From Saccoglossus kowalevskii (taxonomy: Eukaryota; Hemichordata; Enteropneusta; Harrimaniidae), in the NCBI RefSeq assembly GCF_000003605.2, contig NW_003116629.1, forward strand, positions 1 to 29,400: DNA of 29,400 nt. The letters run 5' to 3'. The position numbers and the translations under genes were made by a program. How positions within the stretch are numbered: position 1 is the stretch's first letter; the number at the start of each line of letters is the position of its first letter. The notes below the pieces were generated by a model, which ran no database searches, was not told the origin of the DNA, and saw nothing but the letters and a program-made list of their open reading frames with translations. This document shows positions 18,791 to 29,115 of the stretch, one piece after another.

Positions 18791-19151
18791 TCTTGGCGCC
18801 CAACGTGGGAATCGAGGTTAGTGTTGACATAGTGGTTTATTGATTTTTTTCGGCAAGTCACGGACGGTAGTTCGGGGTTCAGAAACAGGTGGTCTTTTAT
18901 CTTTGAGCGGTGGCAAATGCTGACGATCCACTGGTGCTTACAGCTGAGAGAACAGTGCTGTGCTGGTGATAGCAGAAGCTCAAGTCAAGCATCCTTGTGA
19001 CGCCGGACTAGGCAGGTGAGTTGTATATGAGTGTCTGTTGTCCAATAAAGGATTGTTAAATCCAAAGTTGATTCAGAGACGAATAGTGAATGTCTTGTGT
19101 GTATTGAGAATATTTGGTGTATAAGTCGGGATAGTACGGAAGCTAGGCATA
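18791..19151 (+). other. 5' leader of copy C
   Basis: This leader is homologous to that of copy B. It has the PBS, donor CAG|GTGAGT (GT at 19016-19017) and AATAAA (19044-19049). The few bases after the PBS are rearranged relative to B. Confidence 0.75.
18794..18811 (+). other. Primer binding site, tRNA-Lys type (copy C)
   Basis: This site is in the same position, TCT after the LTR. TGGCGCCCAACGTGGG matches for 16 bases, then AA replaces GC. The sequence just downstream also differs from copies B and D. Confidence 0.88.
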
Positions 19152-19412
19152 ATGGCGAACCTGAAAGATGAGTTGGCGTCGCCGCCCGTGTATACGCCAC
19201 TGACAAGGCGCGGTATCCCGGATGAAGGGGCGATCCCCAAATGGTCTGGTAGAGGACGTGGTAAGCTGCTTGGGACGTTGTTGGATGCGTCCACACCCAA
19301 GTCTTGGCACAGAATTTTGAAGCTAGGGAGGCCGATACTGAAAATGACGATAAACTGGCTCTTCAGCAGTGGGAGTTTGTTGAAAAGAACGGCTGCGCCT
19401 TTTGGAATGTGA
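19152..19412 (+). pseudogene. Copy C Gag N-terminal fragment
   Basis: The first 51 codons match copies B and D (MANLKDELASPPVYTPLTRR...). An extra T near 19305 and another near 19316 then push the reading out-of-frame, and the stop at 19412 is artificial. The coiled-coil part that follows in B is present in the DNA but scattered over frames by further 1-nt changes. Confidence 0.88.
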
Positions 19413-19621
19413 ACGCAGCTGAAGGAGGATCGCTTGAAGCTTGAGTTGAGATGCAGAAACAAGTTCAAGAAGATAAACAGTGAAAAAGGCTTCAGTAACC
19501 GTCTCCAAAGCGAAGAGAGTTTTCTCTGCAGCAACAAGAAAGTATTTCTGAGGTAAGTCTAGGCCCGAATTATTCAGCAGGCAGTAAGGATCGTTCTTCA
19601 CACTCTGACATAGAGGTACCA

Positions 19622-20221
19622 GTGACCCCAATATCTGTCTTTCAAGCATCCAGATTGTCAACTTTTTCTGGTGTTGCTGAACGAAAAGGTGATGTGGATT
19701 TTGAAGTTTGGCTTTATGATTTAGAATGTTTAAGGGAAGACAGGTCATCCAGCCCAAGTTTTATACTGCGCACAGTGACAGGATCTTTGAGGGGTTCTGC
19801 AAGAAAGCTTGTAATGTCCATGCATAAAGATGCTAGTTTAGTGCAGATAATAGAGAAGTTAGAAGGGGTGTATGGTGTAGTTGAGAGTGGAGCCATGTTA
19901 TTGAGTCACTTTTATGCTAGTAGACAGGGAGAAAATGCAAGTATTGCTGCTTATGGAGTACGATTAGAAGTACAGCTAAACAAAGTTCGTAGGCAGGATG
20001 GGATAACTGCAGCTATGGTTGACGAAACTCTCAGAACAGTGTTCTGGAGAAGTCTTCGAAACGAAACTGTAGTGTCCATGGTCAGACATAAAGTTGATGG
20101 GTGTATAACGTTCGATCATTTAAGGAAGCTGTGCCCGGACTGCAGAGCAGGAAGCACTGGAGAGAGATATGGAGATCGAAGTCGAAACGTTAGTGCTACA
20201 GGTAGAAACCCAACATTGTGA
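19622..20221 (+). pseudogene. Copy C Gag core fragment
   Basis: The PNMA-like Gag core reads without a break from FQASRLSTFSG through GSARKLVMSMHKDASL to the DHLRKLC region. This stretch proves that the two overlapping open stretches at the same place in copy B belong to one frame. Homology ends near 20132, where an extra C starts a second run of single-base insertions. Confidence 0.88.
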
Positions 20222-20352
20222 ATGCAGCAGACGCAGAAATCGATTGACAGTTCAGAAGGATTATGGCGGCCAGGATTCTCAAGTTTATTGACAATTGCCA
20301 CTGAGGGGTATCCATAACTTGGCAGAATAGATCGAAGCAACAAGAGTTTTCC

Positions 20353-21750
20353 ATGGAGCAAATGGGGAACTTGGTTAGGAGTACTCAGGAAGCATTGCAA
20401 TCCCAGATGGAGAATCTTACCAGACTGGAGAGTCAAGTAAAGAGTCAGCGAGCTGCCCTGGATATGGTAAGCAAACAGGAAGGGAATTCATCGCAGGGTA
20501 ACTCTTCACAGTATCCACAACCAAAGTGTTATAACTGTCAAAAAGATGGTCACTTGTCACGAAATTGCAAAGCGCCAAAAGTAGAGCATAGGAAGTGCTA
20601 CAATTGTCATGTGGAAGGACACTTGGCAAAAGACTGCCCACAGAAAAAGCAAAAACCCAAGACTAACCTAATGAAAGGACACCAGAGACAAGCCCAGAAA
20701 GCAATACGTGTGCAATGTGATCCCACACCAGATGCAGGACTGATTGGAGGAGCAATGGAGGAAACAGTTTTTATAGAAGGTACCAGGTGTAGTTGCCTTA
20801 TCGATTCAGGATCGCAGGTGACAACAATTAGTGAGATGTTTTACCGAAAATGTCTATCTCATGTACCACTTAAAAGTGTGGGAGATAGCATAGAGGTGCA
20901 TGGAGCTGATGATCGTCCCATACATTTTGCAGGGACTATTGAGGTGAGCATGGTCTTCCCCATAAATTTATTTGGTGATGACCATGCTTATATTATTCCG
21001 GTATTTGTAGTGCCAAACACACCCTATAATAAAAGAGTGCCTACAATAATAGGGACTAACTTGCTAGAGTTGTTGCCCAGAGTATTGCTGAAGACTCGGA
21101 ACAAGAAATGGACTGGTGGACGCTGTATGAGAATCTCCGCCACAGCTAGAACGGTGTTTCAGAAACTGGAAGAACGTGATCGGTTCATTGGGAAACAAGG
21201 TGACCTGGGGAATGTCAAAGCACTGATGACACGACCCATCACTGTGAAACCATCCCACATGATGCTATTATGGGGACGAACTCGACGTGGACCAAGTGGT
21301 GATAAATATGTGGTAACAGTAGAGCCTACTAGTAAGACGTCAGGTGACTTCACTATGAGCTCCACACTTAGTGTGCTGGACTATCGGAAGAAGACAAAGG
21401 TGGCAGTATGTGTACAGAATATATCAAGGGTTCCAGTTACTATTTGGCCTGGACAGGTAGTTGGACGTGCCTCTGCAGTGACATGGATTGGGAAACCTGG
21501 GGAATCACCGGATGAGTTTGATGAAGTACAGAACAAAATTCCAGTTGATAATTCAGCTCTCAAGCCAACAAGTACCAGGAAGATCGTGCTACAAGAAGGT
21601 GTAGAATTTGATATGTCGCAATCTCCTATTGATGAGAAACAGTTACAACAAGTTAAGCAGTTATTGGTACAGAACAAAGCAGTGTTTTCAACTCATGAAC
21701 ATGATTTGGGGTACTGTGATGTTGAGAAGCATACGACTCACGAACAATGA
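20353..21750 (+). pseudogene. Copy C nucleocapsid and protease fragment
   Basis: The two CCHC knuckles (YNCQKDGHLSRNC and YNCHVEGHLAKDC) and the DSGSQVTT protease active site are intact. The frame runs through the PR-RT linker until a 5-bp deletion near 21731 removes part of the EKHHIRLTN block and causes a stop at 21750. It has many copy-specific substitutions compared with A and B, which agree with each other here. Confidence 0.9.
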
Positions 21751-21787
21751 ACCCATAAAAGAATGATATCGCAGAATCCCACCATCT

Positions 21788-22894
21788 ATGTATGCTGAGC
21801 TACGTGAGATCTTGAAGGGAATGCAAGATAGTAAAGTTATCCCTGAGTCACATAGCCCGTGGGCATCCCCAATAGTATTGGTTCGCAAGAAGGATGGAAC
21901 AGTACGTCTCTGTATAGATTACAGAAAGATAAACGCACGCACTATTCGTGATTCATATGCACTTCCTCGCATTGATGAAAGTTTAGATGCTTTGGGAGGA
22001 GCCAGATTCTTTTCATCCCTCGACTTAAAATCTGGTTATTGGCAGATAGGAATGGCAGAGGAAGATATCGAGAAGACAGCCTTTGTGACACCTCTTGGAT
22101 TCTGGGAGAGTACCGTTATGAGTATGGGCCTCACTGGAAGCCCTGCCACTTTCCAGAGATGCATGGAAAAGTGCTTGAATGATTTGAATCTGAATATATG
22201 CTTGGTATATTTAGATGATATTATTGTTTTTGGCAAAACCTTTGAGGAACATTTAGATAGACTAGCAACTGTATTGAAGCGTCTCCATGAAAAAGGCTTG
22301 AAAGTTAAACCAAGCAAGTGTCAGCTGCTGCGGCACAGAGTGAATTATTTAGGACATGTTGTAACAGAGCAAGGTATTGAGACCGACCCGGAGAAAACTA
22401 GAGCATTACGTGAATGGAAAGTACCAACCAGTGGGAAGCAAGTGAAACAATTCCTGGGTTTCTGTGGATATTATAGAAAGTATGTAGAGGGGTATGCCAG
22501 AATTGCTCGACCTCTAGATGACCTTACTGTGGGATTGCCTACAAAGCACTCTTGTAAGAAAAATATAAAGCCACCAGTGTTCAAATGGGAAAGAAAGCAC
22601 CAAGAGGCATTTGATACATTAATTGACAGGCTTACCCATGCCCCTGTATTGGCATATGCAGATTATAGTCAGCCATTTGAACTACACACAGATGCAAGTT
22701 GTACAGGTGTGGGGGCAGTTTTGTATCAAGGAGAAGGCAAAGAGAAAAGAGTAGTCATGTATGCCAGCCGAGGACTGACAGCTAGTGAGCAAAACTACCC
22801 TGCTCATAAGCTGGAATTCCTAGCACTAAAGTGGGCAGTAACCACTAAATTTCATGATTACTTGTATGGCAACAAATTCACTGTTGTAAGATAA
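21788..22894 (+). pseudogene. Copy C reverse transcriptase and RNase H fragment
   Basis: The RT core has Asp at 22022 (residue 79), YLDD at 22208-22219 (residues 141-144) and the FLGFCGYYRKY connection. RNase H starts with Asp 22691 (residue 302). The frame ends at a 2-bp deletion near 22888, in the same GTTGTAACAGATAAC stretch that carries the 11-bp deletion in copy B. The ATG at 21788 is internal (SMYAEL). Confidence 0.91.
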
Positions 22895-22952
22895 CAATCC
22901 ACTGACCTATGTAGACCAGACTGCACACCTGGACGCTACAGGACATCGGTGG

Positions 22953-23933
22953 ATGGCTGCCTTGGCGTTATATGATTTTCGACTTATCTTTCGACCGGGA
23001 AAGCAGAATGCAGATGCAGATGGTTTGTCCAGGAAATGCCATGGGCCAATCCCAGAGCGACCTTCTCATGTCCGTGAACTAGCAGCTCAGTTATCTAGAG
23101 AGAGAGAGGCAGAGATGGTGTGCCTATCTGAGCCAGAGGTGAAAGCCATGTGTGGTACACATCGCATTATACACAACCCTTGGGTGGAAGCCCTCAGCTG
23201 TAGTATTCAGGCTATTCCGGATAATTTAGTGAACCCACCACCTATTCCTGGGAAGCTATCCCTACCTGCAGTTACCATGGCGGAATGGAAGCAGTTGCAG
23301 AAAGAAGACCAAGATATTGGTAAACTTTATACCTACAGAGAGCAGAACCAGGCACCGAAAGCATGTGTACGCAAACAAGAGAACATTAGGGTCAGAATTG
23401 GACTCCGGGAATGGGTCCGATTATGCTTCAAAGATGGGGTGCTGCACCGTCGAAGGGTGGGGATGAATGGTGAAATCCACTACCAATTGGTTTTGCCAAC
23501 CAAGTATCGGGGAGCTGCATTGGAAGGATTGCATGATGATGTGGGTCATATGGGTCAAGATCGTACGATGGAATTGGTGAGAGCTCGGTTTTATTGGCCG
23601 CTCATGAGCAAAGATGTGGAAGATAAGATTAAGAGTTGTGAGCGATGTACTCGCCGCAAGTTGCAAAGTCATCACCAAGTGACTGCACCTTTAGTGAACA
23701 TCCAAACAACCCAACCTATGGAGTTATTATGTATGGATTATCTCACTATAGAAGACAATCGTGGAGGAGTTGGTAATATACTAGTGATGACTGATCATTT
23801 TTACCCGTTATGCAGTAGCAATTCCGACTGCTACACAGAAAGCCAAGCTTACAGCAGAGACTTTATACAGACATTTCTTGACGCATTATGGGTTTCCTGC
23901 TCGACTCCACTCAGATCAAGGTGCCAACTTTGA
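22953..23933 (+). pseudogene. Copy C RNase H end and integrase N-terminal half
   Basis: This has the RNase H end, the complete integrase zinc domain (His codon 23532, residue 194; SCERCTRRK) and the first catalytic Asp (23736, residue 262). A fifth T in the run 23798-23802 shifts the frame inside the catalytic core (TDHFTRY block), so residues after about 281 are out-of-frame. The second Asp (codon at 23914) and Glu (codon at 24019) exist downstream in another frame. Confidence 0.9.
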
Positions 23934-24092
23934 ATCAAAGGTCATACGAGAGCTGTGTGAGGTAGCTGGGATACACAAGTCACAGACTACTCCCTACCAC
24001 CCCCAGGGAAATCCAGTGGAAAGGTTTAACCGAACTTTAATTGATATGATATGATATGAAAATCGGAATGGAAGAAATATATAGATCCTCTG

Positions 24093-25223
24093 GTGCATGC
24101 ATATAATTGCACTCGAAATGATAGTACAGGGTATACCCCTTACTTTCTCATGTATGGCAGACATCCCCGATTGCCGATTGATGTATACATGGGGCTGAAG
24201 CCTGATGGGGAGAATGACGATGATAATGCGGATTATGTTAGTCAGTTACGTACAAGACTGAGTGAGGCATATAAGATAGCGTATAATAAGTCAAAAGAAA
24301 GTGCTCTGCGTAATAAAAAGAGGTATGATTTAAAGACTCAAGATGCTGTGTTAGAAGCTGGGGATTTCGTCCTGGTGAAAAATGTCAGTGTCCGAGGAAA
24401 GAAGAAGATTGCAGATAGATGGGAGCCACATCGTTATCAAGTAATCCGGAGAAGTAACCCAGATATACCAGTGTATGTGCTTAAATCTGAAAAACCTGGA
24501 AGTAAAGAGAGGGTTTTGCATCGAAACATGTTGCTTCCATGCAATTCTACACCTATTCCATATGTTGGGAATCCGTTGAAGGTTAAAGATCCAGAACCAT
24601 CACCATCACCAGTAAAGTCAAATAAGAAGAAGCACCATATGAAAACCAGAAATCAAGTCCATGGGCATGAGATCTCTGATGATTCAGAATCAGATGGTGA
24701 ACTTTGTATAGCTGCGGCCCCAGCTGTACAATCGCGAGAGACATCCTCAACTTTAGCAGAAACCAACCCCGAGATTACCAGTGTACCAGGGAAAAAAGAG
24801 TTTGCATCGGTTGAGACAAGTTGGACAGACACACGGAGCACAGCACCATCTATTGAGATTATTGAGACCAGTACTCCAAGCCCTCCTATGGAGATTACTT
24901 TGGAGGACTCAGAGGTGGCCTTGAGAAATGATAATATGACAACTGCGATAGGCCAGAGTGCCGATGATCAAGTGCAAGAAGCCACTGATGAAGCAATAGA
25001 GGATGTTCAAATGGAAGGCGAGTCCAGTGAAGCTGACAGGAATGATTACGAAACCACTGTTTCAGGGATTCGCAGATCGTCAAGGACTAGACAATTACCT
25101 GTCAGACTTGAAGATTATCATTTGTATAGCCGACAGACTAATAGGAATAATCCTAAGGAAAGAGCTGGAAAGAGTCATTGGCAAAAGAGGTACACGATTT
25201 GGCCATACAGTTGGCTGAGATGA
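24093..25223 (+). pseudogene. Copy C integrase C-terminal domain and Pol tail
   Basis: This is the only copy in which the integrase end runs without a break into the acidic tail: RWEPHRYQVIRR, HRNMLLPCNS, then PEPSPSPVKSNKKKHH, the Ser/Glu-rich part and RRSSRTRQLPVRLEDYHLYS. It shows that the tail is part of Pol and not a separate gene. The GTG at 24093 is not a real start. An extra A near 25160 shifts the frame, and the last 20 or so residues are out-of-frame. Confidence 0.87.
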
Positions 25224-25435
25224 AGAAAGATTATGATGAACTGAGTAGTAATCAGTCACGAAAAACCCTAATCAGTAAGACTAAACTGAGATCTGAAGCT
25301 CCAATCTGGAGACCACATAAGCATAGTCTGGAGGAGTTGATAAACCGAAAAAATGCGGTGAAGTCCAGAGCTATGGCAGACTTATGGTGGAGAGGTGATC
25401 GCCACGAGCATAGAGTAAAAAGGCCCGCTGAGTGA
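25178..25435 (+). pseudogene. Copy C Pol tail end
   Basis: This is the coiled-coil part (AKEVHDLAIQLAEMKKDYDE) and basic C-terminus in the ancestral frame. A lost G near 25400 changes the last residues and bypasses the TAG at 25411-25413, so the frame extends to 25435. Confidence 0.82.
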
Positions 25436-25551
25436 ATGGGGGACGTTCCTAGAGCTAGCTAGTCAGATTTACGTAGCATACATTGTATATTGCTCTTTTA
25501 TGTGCCATTCATTTTAAATAGTGGAGTATGTATTAACTGTATTGACCCAAG

Positions 25552-25749
25552 GTGCGTCCTGGGATGACGTAAAACTCACCCAAGGTGCGTCCTGGGGTGA
25601 CGTAAAACTCACCCAAGGTGCGTCCTGGGGTGACGTAAAACTCACCCAAGGTGCGTTCTGGGATGACATGAAAATCACTCAAGGTGCATTCTAGGATGAC
25701 GTAGAACTCACCCACGGTGTGTCCTGATGTGATGTAAAACTCACCCAGC
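25552..25749 (+). repeat. 33-bp minisatellite, 6 units (copy C)
   Basis: This is the same unit, six copies. The first three carry TGACGTAA; the second and third share a GGGGTGACG variant, which shows recent duplication of one unit. The last three units match the degenerate 3' units of copy B. Confidence 0.92.
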
Positions 25750-26221
25750 GTGGGGTCTGGAATTAAACCTACCTAATGAGCGTTCTGGGAGGATGTAAAC
25801 ATGGAATTTGGGATGATGATTACAATTTCTTTTCTGTTTGATTACAGGTACAGAGATGAAAATTGCAAGAACGAAGAGTGGAAAAGCTGATTTTTTATAT
25901 GTAATTTTCAGTTGTTAATCTGAATAAATTAATTATTCATAACTGATGAAATTATCTGTGCACAGTGGGCTGAATGAGATGTGATGCATATAAGGTGTTC
26001 TGATAGCAGAGAAACTCCTTGTGTGGAGTTAAACACCTGTTGAATATGTAACCTTAGGACTGATGGTAAATTGTCCAGGTAGATGGCAGAAAAAGATGAA
26101 ATCCCAACACCTGTGTCAGTGAATGTGATCCTGGTGGTGTGGGAATTCATAAAGGTAAGTTAGAATGGAATGAATGATTTGTGTACAGAATGATAGGATT
26201 ATAGTATTAAATCAGTCTTAG

Positions 26222-26452
26222 ATGGGCCTTTGCTGTGTAAGCGGAGCTTGGACTCAAGAAATCCAAATGGTACTGACGGAATCCCCTTGGATGCTAAGAA
26301 CGGTGGTGCAGACAGATGCAGAGGGATCTGACGCATTTGGCCACTGTGCAAGGACATTAAGGGATGACAATTCCAGGTATCTACTGGTGAACCGGAACCC
26401 TGTATTGGGCGAAGGTGAAGCCAGATTTGCGTTTTTGTACAGTAAGCATTGA
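26222..26452 (+). pseudogene. Truncated form of the env-position ORF (copy C)
   Basis: This is homologous to the 98-codon ORF but ends at codon 76, where TGG became TGA (26450-26452). Downstream changes include the loss of 3 bases near 26492. If the ORF was ever functional, this copy has lost it. Confidence 0.35.
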
Positions 26453-26605
26453 TCTATTTCTATACAGCTGGTGTGTTCTTATCCTGTGTATATGATCTAG
26501 AATCGGGTTTACCTGATGACAGTGAAGATGTACTGTGATAAGACTCTATTTGAGAGATTACTGGTTTTTAAGGAGTTCCATGGATTTGGAACTACCTTTC
26601 TTTTT

Positions 26606-26617
26606 GGACGGGGAGAG
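26606..26617 (+). other. Polypurine tract of copy C
   Basis: GGACGGGGAGAG directly precedes LTR3, with a T-rich run upstream. Confidence 0.8.
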
Positions 26618-27981
26618 TGTAACCGATTGAAATAATTAGACCTTAATGATTTCATACGATTAAGAGTAGGGTACGATAGCTAGTACATGTGAGTATATGT
26701 ATACCAGCTGGTGTTCATTGATACTTGAGAACCCACTATCAGTTGGTGAGAGTGACAGTTAATTAGTGTTATGGTTAGTGTGTGTGAACTTCAGTTAAAA
26801 CTACAGGGAAAGTAAGAATTAGGTCAAAGCCAATTATGTGGTAATGAGTATAATTAGCAAAGATTTAATGTTTGAAGATTAGCCGTAGTATATCGTAGAT
26901 AATTTGTGATTTTTATTAGGAGCTTTTGAGCGTTGCTTAATTTCTTCAAGAATTACTGTGTTTACTGTTTAAGTTTCCTATACAAGGTACTGTAGCTTTC
27001 TTGGTAGCTATGGGGTAACCATGGAGACATAATTGAAGATGAAGATGAAATCACTTATTACAAGCAAGTTAATGGCTACTTAGTACTAATTAGGGCAGAA
27101 ATTAATTAGAATAGCTTAATAAGGAATTGAGGTGATTAATATTAATTAGTCGCGAGATTAATAAGTTAACTAATTAGACATATGATAATAGTGTATTGAC
27201 GTAGGTTTCTTTATTTTTTAGTTTTATTGTTATTGATAATCATGCACAATTATCCAGATTTTCAAAGTTATAAGCACATTCCAGGCAATTTTCCCACTTT
27301 TTCAGAAACAATGGGCTGAACTGTGTTTCACTCCATATAGGGATTGGGGAATTTTAGAGTCATTAATACCTGTCGAAAAGTACACCGTCATTATCAGATG
27401 ATGGACTCCTTGACCTATGGGGTGCGTCCAAGGGTGGAGTTACCCCCAGTAAAGATACTAGCTTAGCTTGCAGGTTTGAATTAGTCAGCAGATAGTTCCC
27501 AGAGTGTCGACAGTGTTTTGGGACAGCTCTGTGGGGAGCAGTTGCATTCCTGCTTAAACCAGGAGTCAGCTGGGATGTGGTTCTCATATTCAGAGAGCTT
27601 ATGAGAAGAGGAACTCAGAGAACTGTGTTTTCGGGAGATCGGACCGGAATCAACGTTTCCAGCTGTAGTTCAAGATTTCCTATGCAACGGGAGTGGGTGA
27701 ATCTCACCCTGAACTTTTGGTGACTCTGTGGTGACATCTGTTCTCATCCATCAAAAGAACCGCTGACTGGTGACATCTGATAGCAGCTGTAACTAAGCTA
27801 ATATAGGGTACAGTAATTCTACCTCTCAACTTTCTACTTTCAAACTGTCTGCTGAATAACACTTGTACTGTGAGTTGGGATTGGTAGTCAAGTTGTGTCC
27901 CACTGTACAGAGAACTATTTCTGAATTATGACGATTGATTATGACTATTGTTCAGAATTTCTACGAATGAACTTTTGATAA

Positions 27982-28202
27982 CATTGTTGTTGAACAGTGC
28001 CCTCAACGCTGTGCCTGAATAATCTGCGGACACACCCAGGCCACGCCCATTGTTGTTGAACAGTGCCCTCAACGCTGTGCCTGAATAATTTGCGGACACA
28101 CTCAGGCCACGCCCGTTGTTGAACAGCGCCCTCTACGCCGTGCCTGGGCAATCACCGGACACACCCAGGCCACGCCCGATTTCGTCGTGCAGCGCCTCCA
28201 AC
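27982..28202 (+). repeat. Four-unit 66-bp tandem repeat in LTR3
   Basis: This has the same structure, with one GTT lost at the start of the third unit (221 bp in total). The CCACGCCC box is kept at the end of the first three units. Confidence 0.85.
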
Positions 28203-28512
28203 GGTGGATTTTGTCAAGCCTCAGGAACTGCACACAGAAGCTGACTGTGAGTGAACTGTGACCTGATGTGAACATCGATGCTGAACTGTTGACATATTCA
28301 TGTGTTTGTTACTTATGTACACTTGTGTTTTTTGATTGGTTGATGGTTATTGTTCATTTATTGTTGATAACATTGGCTTTGTTAGGGACAAATTAGCTGA
28401 TTTTATTATTCATTGAGGGACCGATTAGCACATTTAAACTCAAACTCTGATTAGCTAAGGTTAGGTTTTCTTTCTTTCCTTGATATATTTTCAGGATATC
28501 CTATCTCACATA

Positions 28513-28617
28513 TTTATATGCATATGCTAATTATTGTACCTTTGTTTATTTTACTGAAGTAGATTACATTAAAGATTGTGGAGTTAAAGTGCCTGTGTGT
28601 GCCGCCTGGTTTTGTTG
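28513..28617 (+). promoter_or_regulatory. Probable core promoter / R region / poly(A) signal of LTR3
   Basis: TTTATATG lies at 28513 and ATTAAA at 28568-28573, followed by the same GU-rich run. The layout is the same as in LTR1. Confidence 0.4.
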
Positions 28618-28755
28618 CCCCTGCTTCCGGTCTTGGTGACTATATCGATGAACCACATGTATCTTTCCTGTGCCGAGCCCCAAAATTTATCTTTCCCGTA
28701 CACATTTGTCCCACTGAATCAATGATCTGTGAGGCTTTGTGAACGGTGTGTTACA

Positions 28756-29115
28756 TCTTGGCGCCCAACGCGGGGCTAAGGTTAGTGTTGACATAGTGGT
28801 TTATTGATTTTTTTCGGCAAGTCACGGACGGTAGTTCGGGGTTCAGAAACAGGTGGTCTTTTATCTTTGAGCGGTGGCCAATGCTGACGATCCACTGGTG
28901 CTTACAGCTGAGAGAACAGTGCTGTGCTGGTGATAGCAGAAGCTCAAGTCAAGCATCCTTGTAAAGCCGGAAAAGGCAGGTGAGTTGTATATGAGTGTCT
29001 GTTGTCCAATAAAGGATTGTTAAATCCAAAGTTGATTCAGAGACGAATAGTGAATGTCCTGTGTGTATTGAGAATATTTGGTGTATAAGTCAGGATAGTA
29101 CGGAAGCTAGGCATA
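28756..29115 (+). other. 5' leader of copy D
   Basis: This leader has the PBS, donor CAG|GTGAGT (GT at 28980-28981) and AATAAA (29008-29013). The sequence just before the donor (GTAAAGCCGGAAAAGG) differs from B and C, but the donor itself is intact. Confidence 0.75.
28759..28776 (+). other. Primer binding site, tRNA-Lys type (copy D)
   Basis: TGGCGCCCAACGCGGGGC matches the tRNA-Lys(1,2) complement at 17 of 18 positions, with one T-to-C change at position 13. It is the only copy here that keeps the final C. Confidence 0.88.

Larger units (their letters stand above)
19152..25413 (+). pseudogene. Broken gag-pol of copy C
   Basis: This is homologous to the copy B frame from the same ATG to the equivalent TAG (25411-25413). 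It is broken at least ten times. A cluster of 1-nt gains and losses plus a CGA-to-TGA stop lies at about 19310-19545. A second cluster is at 20135-20345. There is a 5-bp deletion near 21731, a 2-bp deletion near 22888, an extra T in 23798-23802, a 13-bp net loss with an ATGAT repeat at 24046-24060, two extra A near 25160 and 25170, and a lost G near 25400. Because of the last one the local frame runs on to 25435. The clusters may be partly sequencing error. Confidence 0.9.
25414..26617 (+). other. 3' noncoding region of copy C
   Basis: This has the same contents: minisatellite 25552-25749, acceptor-like site (AG at 25846-25847), donor-like AAG|GTAAGT (GT at 26155-26156), a shortened ORF at 26222-26452 and the PPT. 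The donor consensus is kept although the bases just before it changed. Confidence 0.75.
16667..28755 (+). mobile_element. Ty3/Gypsy LTR retrotransposon, copy C (complete, LTR to LTR)
   Basis: This unit is LTR2, internal region 18791-26617 and LTR3. It has the same organisation as copy B but is more damaged. There are dense single-base indels in gag (about 19310-19545 and 20135-20345), a 5-bp deletion at the protease-RT junction (about 21731), a 2-bp deletion in RNase H (about 22888), an extra T in integrase (23798-23802) and a 13-bp net loss near 24046-24060. Small indels also break the end of the frame. In gag, PR and RT it is the outlier of the three copies; from integrase to LTR it closely matches copy B. 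Confidence 0.93.
26618..28755 (+). repeat. LTR3 (3' LTR of copy C and 5' LTR of copy D)
   Basis: The LTR is 2138 bp with TGTAAC/GTTACA ends. It shares the 38-bp absence and 7-bp insertion with LTR2 but keeps the 19-bp segment that LTR2 lost. It is 3 bp shorter in the third unit of the 66-bp repeat (one GTT lost). LTR2 and LTR3 are therefore closer to each other than either is to LTR1. Confidence 0.93.
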
